From JALYNX01 sp963746905 (GTDB lineage Bacteria; Actinomycetota; Acidimicrobiia; Spongiisociales; ZC4RG35), in assembly GCA_963746905.1 (NCBI GenBank), contig CAVVCY010000001.1, positions 62,001 to 126,000 of the forward strand: a stretch of 64,000 nucleotides of DNA, written 5' to 3'. Under the pieces are notes generated by a model. The model was not told the DNA's origin, ran no database searches, and saw only the letters and a program-made list of their open reading frames with translations. A program made the position numbers and the translations under genes. Within the stretch, counting starts at the first letter, position 1; each line of letters starts with the position of its first letter. Of this stretch, positions 46,963 through 55,128 are shown one piece after another.

Positions 46963-47913
46963 CTAGGCGGCTTCTTCCATGGGTGCATTGGGAAGCGGTC
47001 TTGTCTCACCCACCGCTGCTGGCCGCTGCGCGGTGGCCACGAGGGCGACGCTGACGAGGATCAATGGCAAGGCGATGAAGATCGGCCCGGTCACCACCTC
47101 TCCGCCGAGGGTCACCCCCAGGGCGACCGCCACCATCGGGTTCACATAGGGATAACTGAGAGCCAGAGCCGGTCGCACGGTCCGGATCAGATAGAAGTAC
47201 GACGTGTAGGCGATGATCGAGCCGAAGACGATCAGGTAGGCGAGGGCAAGCCAAGCCGATGTCGGCGGCGCTTCGACGATCCGCTCACCTCGGACCAGGC
47301 CGATAGCCAGGAGAAGGAACCCGCCGGAGAACAGTTGGGCCGCAGGAGCCATCAGGCCATCAGGCAGATCGAGTCGGGGCCCCCAAATCGAGCCGAACGC
47401 CCAGAAAATGGGCGAGATGATGACCAGCAGGGTGCCGACGGCGCTAGCGCGGAAGTCGCCCTCCTGGGCGAGGACGAGAACACCCAGGAGGCCGACGATC
47501 AGCCCGACCCACTCACGGCGGACCGGCCATTTTCCGAACAAGCCGCTCCAGAGCGCGGCCCACACCGGGGTCATTGCGATCGCCGTGGCGGTCAGGCCTG
47601 ATCCCACTCCGAGGCTTTCGGCGACGGTCACCAGGCTGAGCCCACCCACGAACAGCGGAATCCCCATGAGGACGAGATTCCGCCACTGGCGGGGGGTGGG
47701 GGAGCCGTGGCCACGGACCCGGAGGACGAAGAACATGATGCTGCCGGCGATGACGAATCGGATCCCGTTGAGGAGGAACGGGGGAAACCCTTCGAGGCCG
47801 AACCGCAGACCGAGATAGGTCGATCCCCAGATGAAGTACACGGCGACCAGGGCGGCCGCGATCTTGCCCCGGGATGGCTTGGGTGAGGATGTGGTGAGCG
47901 CTGACTCGGCCAT
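46963..47913 (-). CDS. EamA/DMT-superfamily exporter
   Basis: A 316-residue transporter with ten membrane helices in two EamA repeats (VYFIWGSTYLGLRFGLEGFPP, then a second half starting at LLVIISPIFWAFGSIWGPR). Relatives such as YedA/RhtA-like proteins export amino acids or other metabolites. It starts 78 bases from the divergently oriented CGNR regulator, so the two may be regulated together. Confidence 0.88.
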   Translation of the reverse strand: MAESALTTSSPKPSRGKIAAALVAVYFIWGSTYLGLRFGLEGFPPFLLNGIRFVIAGSIMFFVLRVRGHGSPTPRQWRNLVLMGIPLFVGGLSLVTVAESLGVGSGLTATAIAMTPVWAALWSGLFGKWPVRREWVGLIVGLLGVLVLAQEGDFRASAVGTLLVIISPIFWAFGSIWGPRLDLPDGLMAPAAQLFSGGFLLLAIGLVRGERIVEAPPTSAWLALAYLIVFGSIIAYTSYFYLIRTVRPALALSYPYVNPMVAVALGVTLGGEVVTGPIFIALPLILVSVALVATAQRPAAVGETRPLPNAPMEEAA

Positions 47914-47943
47914 GTCGTTCTATCGGTCTCGGATGTAGCTGGC

Positions 47944-47985
47944 TATACTGAGTTGGTACCTTACACTAAACCTGAAGGGGTAAGG
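47944..47985. promoter_or_regulatory. Promoter/operator region between DMT exporter and CGNR gene
   Basis: TATACT at 47944-47949 looks like a -10 hexamer for the CGNR gene. CCTTAC (47959-47964) and GTAAGG (47980-47985) form a six-base inverted repeat with a 15-base spacer just before its ribosome site. The repeat could be an operator for the CGNR protein itself, which is inference only. Confidence 0.4.
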
Positions 47986-47991
47986 GCTCAA

Positions 47992-48552
47992 ATGGATTTT
48001 TCGCATTACAGCGGGCAACCCGTCGATATGGCAGTCGATCTGGTGAACACACTCGACGCCGCCAGCGGCGAAGAGAAGATGGTTACTCCGACCGACGTCG
48101 CCCGGTTCATCGAGGGCTATGACAACGCCGACTGGTGCCGGCCTGGCTGGGAGCCGACCGAGCGCGACCTCCACGAAGTTCGGGCCCTTCGATCACGGCT
48201 CCGAGATGCGTTCGAAACCGATGACCAGGAAGTGGCGGCTGCCGTACTCAATGGAATCCTCTCAGACGTGCATGCGGTGCCGAGACTCAGCGTTCACGGA
48301 GTTGGCCCTCATCTCCATTTCGAGTCCGAGGACGGAAGCCCGGCCCGCTGGCTCGGGGCGATCACGGCGATGGGTCTCTCCGTGGCCATGATCGAAGGCG
48401 GCTTTGAGCGGTTTGGGACCTGCGCTTCCGTCACCTGTGATGACGTCTTCGTAGACACCTCGCGCAATCACTCGAGACTTCATTGTTCGGGTAAATGCAC
48501 CACCCGGGAGAACGTGGCTGCCCACCGCGCTCGACAGCGCGAACAGGACTGA
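47992..48552 (+). CDS. CGNR zinc-finger family regulator
   Basis: A 186-residue protein. The N-terminal two thirds is a divergent stress-response-like domain (MAVDLVNTLD, EVRALRSRLRDAF). The C-terminal zinc finger has the CASVTCDDVFVD, HCSGKC and NVAAHR pattern of CGNR proteins, in which C-x4-C and C-x3-C pairs bind zinc. The fourth finger residue set reads TTRENVAAHR, not the literal CGNR. These proteins are presumed DNA-binding regulators. ATG 47992 fits the family start better than 47953. Confidence 0.85.
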   Translation: MDFSHYSGQPVDMAVDLVNTLDAASGEEKMVTPTDVARFIEGYDNADWCRPGWEPTERDLHEVRALRSRLRDAFETDDQEVAAAVLNGILSDVHAVPRLSVHGVGPHLHFESEDGSPARWLGAITAMGLSVAMIEGGFERFGTCASVTCDDVFVDTSRNHSRLHCSGKCTTRENVAAHRARQREQD

Positions 48553-48612
48553 CCTCGAGCAGACGTCTCGTGTTCGACAAGGCTCTTAAGATCTGAGCCT
48601 CCCTGTTGGGAG

Positions 48613-49941
48613 TCAGGGCAGCGTCACCGAGTTGCCCGTAGCGGTGTCGACTACTTGTCCTCCCGCTTCGACGTGAAGTGAATCCTCGTTTGCGCCAGGT
48701 GTGATCTGGAAGGTCAGACCCGGCGCATTTGTGTACTGAGGGGTGAGAGACTTTCCCGAAACATAGAGCGAACTTGCCACCGCGGTGGCAAACGACGAGC
48801 CGCTCCAGACAAATGCCTGGCTTGGATTGCCGACGTTGACAATGTTGGAACCCGGCACGACATTTCCATTGGTCCAATCTCTTGGCGGCGCCGCCTTTGG
48901 ATTGTTCGACGTGTCCCACACCGTCTCCACGCCAGCCAAATCGGCCGCTCCGACCCCCGTCACTTCGTCGAAGGCTGCTGGAAAGAACGTCTGTGTGACT
49001 TCGTCGTTGCCCCCGGCTGCGAACACCGGAGCATTTGGGAACTTGGTGAGCCACTGACTGATGGCGAGTTGCATCGTGAGCATGTTGGCCTCGCAGTCGT
49101 AGCCACCCAGCGAGATGTTGAGAGCATGTATCGGGATTCCGGTTTCCTCATGACGAGTAATCAGCCGGGCGATGGCTTCGAAGACGTGGAGCTCGCTGGT
49201 CGGTTGGATCGTCTGGTCGAGATCTCCGTGACCGGCTTCCACTCTCATCTTGCCAACGTCTGCCTCACGGGCTTTGACCATGGAAACCCTGTAACTAGGG
49301 GCGACTTGGCGGATGATGCCTGCGACAAATGTCCCGTGACTTGGAGGATCTTCTCCGGTCTGCTGCTCCACGTCGATGGTGTCATGGACCACTCCGTCGC
49401 TTAGCCACTCTGGACCCTCTGCGATGATTCCCGTGTCGACGACTCCGACGGTGTTGTCATCTCCAGGTTCGACATCACTCATTGGGTTGGTGGTTAGAGC
49501 AATCGCATCGGTGCCAGGGGCGAACTTGATGTGGTTGGCGAGACCAATGGTTTGGATCGGCGCCGCAGTGAATCCGGCATCCACCAAGTCGGTGGCCCGC
49601 GCCAATGGGTCATCTTCTCCGACGTCGACGAAGCCGAGTATTTCATCGATGGCAGCGCCGGCATTCAACATTGATTGGAAGTCAGGCTGGTCGTCTGTGA
49701 CATGCTCGATCGAAGTTGCGTCGAGAATCGAAGCGGCTCCGATGTTTGCGCCTGGAATTCCGAGCTGATTTGCAGCCTGGTCGGCCGTTTCGGCCGCTGT
49801 TGACCCCTCCTGAGGAGCGACGGCTACAAAGTTACTGAGGTAGAAGCATGGGAAATCTTCGAGTAACGAACTCGATGTGGTTGACGAGTCTGCACTACCT
49901 CCACAGCTGGCAATCGACAAAGAGACCGAAAGAAAGATCAA
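48613..49941 (-). CDS. Subtilisin-like (S8) serine protease, predicted lipoprotein
   Basis: About 442 residues. A signal peptide ends in a lipobox (SIASC, near residue 13), so the enzyme should be anchored outside the cell. The S8 triad is complete: Asp169 (GVVDTGI), His202 (SHGTFVAG) and Ser383 (GSSFATAV), with the oxyanion Asn in AGGND. A region of about 150 residues before the catalytic domain may act as prodomain. The TTG start has no ribosome site; an ATG/GTG just upstream (about 49970) is one frame out and may be the true start after an indel. It faces the TPR-CHAT gene across a short promoter region. Confidence 0.85.
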   Translation of the reverse strand: MIFLSVSLSIASCGGSADSSTTSSSLLEDFPCFYLSNFVAVAPQEGSTAAETADQAANQLGIPGANIGAASILDATSIEHVTDDQPDFQSMLNAGAAIDEILGFVDVGEDDPLARATDLVDAGFTAAPIQTIGLANHIKFAPGTDAIALTTNPMSDVEPGDDNTVGVVDTGIIAEGPEWLSDGVVHDTIDVEQQTGEDPPSHGTFVAGIIRQVAPSYRVSMVKAREADVGKMRVEAGHGDLDQTIQPTSELHVFEAIARLITRHEETGIPIHALNISLGGYDCEANMLTMQLAISQWLTKFPNAPVFAAGGNDEVTQTFFPAAFDEVTGVGAADLAGVETVWDTSNNPKAAPPRDWTNGNVVPGSNIVNVGNPSQAFVWSGSSFATAVASSLYVSGKSLTPQYTNAPGLTFQITPGANEDSLHVEAGGQVVDTATGNSVTLP

Positions 49942-50049
49942 GACCAGTCGACGCGTGCTCGATGATTCACTCCCATGGCGATCCGGACCCCGACGACGAG
50001 AACACCGCTCCGCTTAAGTTCTGAAACATAATCTTTGGGAGAGAGGGGT

Positions 50050-52648
50050 GTGGGCTTGAGTTCCAGCGATTCTGAGAGGGGTCTCGTTGAGTTGGCCAGG
50101 ACCGACCCGCGCTCGGCACTGACCGCAGGGGCAGAACTTCTCGGCAGCATAAGTCATGACGAGCACGCGGATCGATCGCTGGTCCTGCGGGCCCTTGGAA
50201 TTGCGGCGCGAGGTGGGTCGACCCTGAGCGAAGCAATCAGCTTTGGCAGCGAAGCCGTTACGGAAGCGGAGCTGAGTGGCGAGAACGACCTGATTGCTGA
50301 GGCCTTGATGACCCTCGCTGGATCTATGGCCCTTTCGGGCGACAATGACCGCGCCCTGGCATTGTTGGAACGAGCGGGCAGGGTCGCATCAGGCCGCGTG
50401 GCTGCCCAGATCGCTTTCCAAAAGGGCTCGGTCTTACTTCGTCTGGGAGAAGCAGGCCCAGCGTTGGACTGCTACGACCTTTCTCTCAGGTTTTTCAAGC
50501 GGCATCCTGATCCTGTATTCGAAGCGATGATTCTCAACAATCGGGGGATGATTCATCTTCGGGGCGGCAAGACCTCAAGAGCGACCGATGATCTGACTAG
50601 AGCTCGGACCACATACGACAATCTTGGCTACTGGTTTGAGGTCGCCGCCGTCGATCACAACCTTGGCCTAGCCGCTGCCATGGTGGGCGACATTCCGCAA
50701 GCGCTGAATCTGCTCGACGACAGTGAGCAACGCCTGAGTGATCTCTTGGGATCGGCCGCCGAGATCCAGGTGAGCCGGATCGAAGTGTTGTTGTCGGCTG
50801 GTCTCTTTCGCGAAGCGTTCGGCCTCGCTGCCGAGATCGGCCCGACATCTGCACGCGGCAGGGCTGGGAGAGGATGAGGCTGAGGCCCGCTCGCTGGCGC
50901 CCAGGCGGCCTTGCTCGCCGGGGATCTCGATTCCGCCCTGCGATGGGGCGACATCGCCGCCGAGATGTTCGAGCAACAGCGGCGTGAAGTCTGGGCAGCC
51001 ATTGCTCGGCTCGTGGGGATTCGAGCCCAGCACGAGGCAGGGCTGATCAACGCTGAATTGATGTTCGAGGCGAGACGGATTGCCGAGGTTCTCGAGTCCG
51101 AGACAACAGATGATCCCGGCCTTCAACGCTCGGCTTGACGCGGGTCGAATGGGGTTGGAGATGGGTCTGGACCGATCGGGCCGTGAGGACTTGACGCGGG
51201 TGGCTGGACAACGAACCGGCACCGGTGGAGATCCGGCTTCAAGCGTGGCTGGCGGCCGCGTTGCTTCGACTGTCCACGGGAGATCGACACAGGCGCGGAC
51301 GCTGCGGCTCGCGCCGGCATGCGCCTACTCGACGACTACCAAGCCGCCATGGGTGCGACCGACATCCGGAACGGGGTCGAGAGACACGGAGCTGCCTTGG
51401 GAGAACTCGGCCTCCGGCTCGCCTTGGAGTCGGCCACTCCGCGATCGTGCATTCGCGTGGATGGAGCGGACCAGGGCACGGGCCCTCCGTCATCGACCGG
51501 TGACACCGTCGGACGACCGTGCGCAGGCGGACGATCTCGCCGAGTTACGCCGGGTGTCCGCCGAGCTGAGATCGGCAGAGGGCGACGCGGCCCGGGACTT
51601 GAGGCGGCACGAGCGCGATCTCCAGGATTCGGTCCGCAATCGGGGACGGCTTGCTCGAGGTGAAGGCTCAAGGGCTTCGATGACCGTCAACGACTTGGTC
51701 AAAGCGCTTGGGGATCGGACTCTGGTCGAGTTCGCCTCATTGGATGACCGTCTGTGGGCACTCACCGTGAGAAACGGTCGATTCTCGATTAGGCGGAGCT
51801 GGCGTCGGAACCAGCCGTTCTCGGCGAGTTGGAGAGCCTTCGATTCACGATGCGCCGTCTCGCCCGGGGACGGGGGAGTGCGTCCACCGATCTGGCTCGG
51901 CAGGTGTCGGCTCACCTCGACGAGATGCTCTTTGGCAAGCTCAATGTCGGATCGGGACCTTTGGTGATCGTTCCCACACCCGTTCTCCATTCAATGCCCT
52001 GGGCGGCATTGCCCACCAGCCAGGGGCGAGCCTTCACGGTCGCTCCCTCAGCCGAGCTTTGGTGGCGCGCCGCACGACGAAGACGGCGATCAGGATCCGT
52101 TGTGGTTGCCGCCGGGCCCGACCTGGCTCACGCAGGTCTCGAGGCTTCGGAGGTGGCCGACATCTATTCGGACGTGGAGCCGATCGACTCCGACGGTGCG
52201 ACGGTCGAGCGGCTCAGAACGGTCTTGGAACGCGCCACGACAGGACACATCGCTTGTCATGCCAGGTTCGAGGTCGACAACCCCATGTTCTCGTCGTTGC
52301 GCCTGGCAGATGGCGATCTCAACGTGTACGACTTGGAAAGGATGAGTCGGGTGCCCGACGTGGTTGTGCTGTCGGCCTGTGACTCGGGCTTCAGCGAGGC
52401 CCATCCTGGCGAAGAGTTGATGGGTCTGAGCTCAGCGCTGCTCAGCCTTGGGGCGAAATCGTTGGTCGCCAGCGTGGGACTGGTGCCCGACTCGGAGGCG
52501 ACCCGAGAGCTCATGGTTGGCCTCCATCGAGGGCTCATCTCCGGTCTTGGACCAGCGGAAGCTCTTAAACCGAGCCCGAGGGGCGATCAGGGACACCAAA
52601 GCGGGGTACGTCGCGGCGGCGTCGTTTGTCTGCATCGGAGCAGGCTGA
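50050..52648 (+). pseudogene. TPR-CHAT caspase-like protease, interrupted by about eight frame changes
   Basis: Successive frames give one protein of about 860 residues. TPR-like repeats cover about 50050-51430 (for example QAALLAGDLDSALRWGD and MRLLDDYQAAMGATDIRN), followed by a linker (RAFAWMERTRARALRHRPV). The C-terminal CHAT domain has its catalytic dyad: His in GHIACHA (codons 52246 or 52258) and Cys in LSACDSG (codon 52378). The true C-terminus AASFVCIGAG ends at 52648. Frame changes lie near 50860, 50890, 51110, 51210, 51285, 51440, 51795 and 52567. Each segment lacks stops and keeps family sequence, so either the assembly has indels here or decay is very recent. CHAT proteases cleave partner proteins in signalling or cell-death pathways. 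Confidence 0.75.
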
Positions 52649-52703
52649 AGAAACATTCAAATCTGATGTATCACGGGCTCAGGTCGGCCCTCTGATCCTT
52701 ACC

Positions 52704-53297
52704 ATGACCACGATGGCTGAAGCCACTACACACGGCGAGCTCTTGGCTCGTGCGGCCCGTGGCGACCAGGCCGCCTGGAATGCTCTGGTCGAGACCTTCG
52801 GGCAGATGGTGTGGTCGATCGCGAGGAGCTTCCGACTCGACGATGCCTCGGCCAAGGACGTCACGCAGACGGTCTGGCTCAAGCTGGTCGAGAATTGCGA
52901 TCGCATCCAGGATCCCGAGCGTCTCCCCGGATGGTTGGCCACGACCTGCCGCCGCGAGGCGCTTCGAGTCGCCCGATTGCGTGAGCGCACCATTCCCACC
53001 GAGTTCGAGTACGACCTGGAGGACCCGTCGCCTTCTCTCGAGTCCCTCCTCGTCGAGGATGAAGAGGTGCGTGGAGTGGTGACGGCTTTCTCATCGCTGG
53101 GCGAGGATTGCCAGCAGCTCTTGCGCCTCCTGGCGACCGATCCACCACTCAGCTACGAGGAAATCTCTGAAATCACCGGTCGACCGGTGGGGAGCCTCGG
53201 TCCAACCCGTGCCCGGTGCATCGGAAGACTCAAGTCGGCAATGGGTATCAGCGTCGACGGTGGCGGCTCTATTGACCAAGGAGGAGATGCAAAGTGA
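52704..53297 (+). CDS. ECF-type RNA polymerase sigma factor (CHAT-linked)
   Basis: A 197-residue sigma factor with region 2 (ARAARGDQAAWNALVETFGQMVWSIAR, DASAKDVTQTVWLKL, LPGWLATTCRREALRVAR) and region 4 (LGEDCQQLLRLLATDPPLSYEEISEITGRPVGSLGPTRARC). It starts 55 bases after the CHAT stop and overlaps the next start (GTGA, 53294-53297). ATG 52713 is an alternative start. No anti-sigma factor is evident, so control by the CHAT or S8 protease is a reasonable but unproven idea. Confidence 0.9.
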   Translation: MTTMAEATTHGELLARAARGDQAAWNALVETFGQMVWSIARSFRLDDASAKDVTQTVWLKLVENCDRIQDPERLPGWLATTCRREALRVARLRERTIPTEFEYDLEDPSPSLESLLVEDEEVRGVVTAFSSLGEDCQQLLRLLATDPPLSYEEISEITGRPVGSLGPTRARCIGRLKSAMGISVDGGGSIDQGGDAK

Positions 53298-53777
53298 GCG
53301 AAAACAGGGATTACACCGAAGCTCAGCTCATCGAGCTGCTCCGACAAGGTCTCGATTCGACCGACCCCGTGCCGACCGACGTGACCGACTTCGCCATGGC
53401 AGCACTCAGCTGGCGCACTATCGATGCCGAGCTCGCTGCGATCGCTTTCGATTCTGCAAGTGAAGAGATGCCGGCCGGGGTTCGCGGGTCGGTGACCGAT
53501 CGAATGCTCTCCTACGAAACGGAAAGGCTCAGCATCGACATCGAGTATCGCCCCGCCACTCGCGGCTCATCGGCCAGGTCGCACCACCCCAGCCCGCAAC
53601 AGTCGAGCTTCATCACTCGAAGGGCACCTCGACCACCGTGACCGACGATCTAGGTCGCTTCAGCTTCGAAGACGTCGAGCCCGGCCCGGTGAGCATCGTG
53701 TGCACATCGCAGGGCGTAGACCCCGATGTCATCAAGACCGAGTGGACCGATTCTCTGACCTCAACCATGCGGTCTAG
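53294..53777 (+). pseudogene. Small carboxypeptidase-regulatory-like protein, frameshifted
   Basis: GTG 53294 overlaps the sigma stop and is preceded by AAGGAGGAG. The first frame (to 53641) has a helical N-terminus (YTEAQLIELLRQGL, DFAMAALSWRTIDAELA). After a frame change near 53550 the other frame gives RLIGQVAPPQPATVELHHS and TDDLGRFSFEDVEPGPVSI, a carboxypeptidase-regulatory (Ig-like) domain. A second change before the stop is likely because the frame otherwise runs through a terminator; TGA 53756 or TAG 53775 are plausible ends. Its coupling to the sigma gene suggests a regulator or effector of that sigma factor. Confidence 0.65.
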
Positions 53778-53851
53778 CTGGTATCTAGCCTGTCCTTCGG
53801 ACTCTCTCCCTCCTAGGAGTCGTCACAGTGACGACGAGGAGAAAGAGGCAG

Positions 53852-53950
53852 ATGATGACCGACATGTCCCCGCACCAGAGCCCGAAATGTGGCATGGCGC
53901 CGGGCATGGACCAGGAGACCGATCGCAATGGTCGACCACCCGGTCGATAG
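53852..53950 (+). CDS. Possible small Met/Pro-rich peptide
   Basis: A 32-codon open frame (MMTDMSPHQSPKCGMAPGMD start, ending GRPPGR) preceded by AGGAGAAAGAGG. It lies downstream of the CHAT/sigma/regulatory run and before the terminator at 54063. Nothing else supports it, and such short frames arise by chance. It is listed because small peptides often accompany protease systems. Confidence 0.25.
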   Translation: MMTDMSPHQSPKCGMAPGMDQETDRNGRPPGR

Positions 53951-54062
53951 GTGGCTGGGCTCCCGGTCGAAGGAACCGGGAATCAAGCAGAGCCACCGCC
54001 GTCGACGGCAATCCCCCTGGCTCACCGCCCGCCCCGCCATCTAGCTCTCGAGGCTCGAAAGC

Positions 54063-54091
54063 AGAAGGCCCCCGTTCGACGGGGGCCTTCT
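54063..54091 (+). terminator. Intrinsic terminator hairpin after the CHAT/sigma operon
   Basis: A perfect 13-base stem, AGAAGGCCCCCGT (54063-54075) with ACGGGGGCCTTCT (54079-54091), has a TCG loop and a short T-poor tail (CTGTTG). It lies at the end of the plus-strand run that begins with the CHAT gene. Confidence 0.75.
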
Positions 54092-54324
54092 CTGTTGTCC
54101 GGATCGGTGGCCATTGAGGCCTCGACCCATCACCTTGGTGACGTCCCGCTGGGAATCATTGAGACCAACCCCAGCTCCGGGACCTACGACGAACACCAGG
54201 AGTTCGTCAGGACTGACGGTGATGACCTGGGAGGCTGGGCCTTTGATGGAGGCCGTCCTGAGTTCGCTGGTGCGGTAGTGCACATCGTGCGAACTCGTCC
54301 CGAATCGGCTGGCACCAAACGAAA
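54092..54324. other. Intergenic stretch without a convincing gene
   Basis: Open frames cross this stretch on both strands (one overlaps the terminator on each side) but none has a ribosome site, family motif or sensible composition. I see no promoter of note. Confidence 0.5.
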
Positions 54325-54358
54325 AACACCGGGATCACCTTTCGGCGATCCCGGTGTT
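54325..54358 (-). terminator. Intrinsic terminator for the minus-strand gene at 54403
   Basis: A perfect 12-base stem, AACACCGGGATC (54325-54336) with GATCCCGGTGTT (54347-54358), has a ten-base loop. Read on the minus strand it is followed by TTTTTC, as expected for a strong intrinsic terminator 45 bases past the gene's stop. Confidence 0.85.
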
Positions 54359-54402
54359 GTGCTCCCCGGGTTGTTATCGGATTATTGGTCAGAATCCTGA
54401 AA

Positions 54403-55047
54403 CTACCTGGGTCGCTTTTCACGCAGGGGCAGACGGTCTCGTCCGGGGTCAGGCAGCCTGGCGGCCTGGTCCATCATGTCGACCCTGAAGGACTCGAGGC
54501 TTTGAGCCGGCTCCGAGATCCTTGCGGCCTCGGGGCTGAAGACCGCGTGGCCACTCGGCACCGTCAGGTGCTCGAACCGGTCGATCAGGTCCTGGTAGCG
54601 CTGGGACCACATCGCCTCGAGGCTGGTGGAGTTCGCTGCCTGGATACGGGCCAACTCGGGGCTGGTGACCAGGATGTTGGGGTTGACTTGAGCCACACTG
54701 GCCTGCTGTTGCAGGACCTTGTAGGCCTCAGGGCTGGTCGATGGGGTGATGGCCCCGATGAGCCCTGCCTTCTCCATCCGGTACCGCTCGATGTTCACGG
54801 TGGGCTGTGAGGCCTGCCGCATGTGGTACTGCTGGGTCAGGAAGTCGACCCTCGAGTTCCAGGCATTCTTCTCAGCCTGGCTGACTCGGGACTCGGTCAC
54901 GGACTGGGTGGATTCGTTTCCCTGATTTGCAGCGAACACGAAACCGAGGGCGATGACTGCAGCCAGAGCGGCGGCGGCCAACCCAACAAAACGACCGGAG
55001 GGTCCGGCCGACCGGGTGGTACCCGGATTGATGACACTCGTAGACAT
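54403..55047 (-). CDS. Membrane-anchored protein, MSTSV family (larger member)
   Basis: A 214-residue protein starting MSTSV, with one membrane helix (about 20-42, GRFVGLAAAALAAVIALGFVFA) and a helical, Gln/Arg-rich outer domain (QYHMRQASQPTVNIERYRMEK, LEAMWSQRYQDLIDRF). AGAGGAGGAACA precedes the ATG and a strong terminator follows the stop. It shares the start and layout of the protein at 45297-45599. No named family is recognised; it may serve the cell envelope. Confidence 0.68.
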   Translation of the reverse strand: MSTSVINPGTTRSAGPSGRFVGLAAAALAAVIALGFVFAANQGNESTQSVTESRVSQAEKNAWNSRVDFLTQQYHMRQASQPTVNIERYRMEKAGLIGAITPSTSPEAYKVLQQQASVAQVNPNILVTSPELARIQAANSTSLEAMWSQRYQDLIDRFEHLTVPSGHAVFSPEAARISEPAQSLESFRVDMMDQAARLPDPGRDRLPLREKRPR

Positions 55048-55128
55048 TGTTCCTCCTCTGTGTCCAACGTGGACGATTTGTTCACGTCGGCGGAGGAGAG
55101 CGCCGAAGAGGGTGCCTGATACGCGGTT

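Noticed and set aside
50050..52648. Programmed ribosomal frameshifting in the CHAT gene
   Set aside because: Too many shifts in both directions and no slippery heptamers with downstream structures were noticed.
53951..54400. 149-codon frame after the CHAT/sigma run
   Set aside because: It runs through two terminators and has no family motif.
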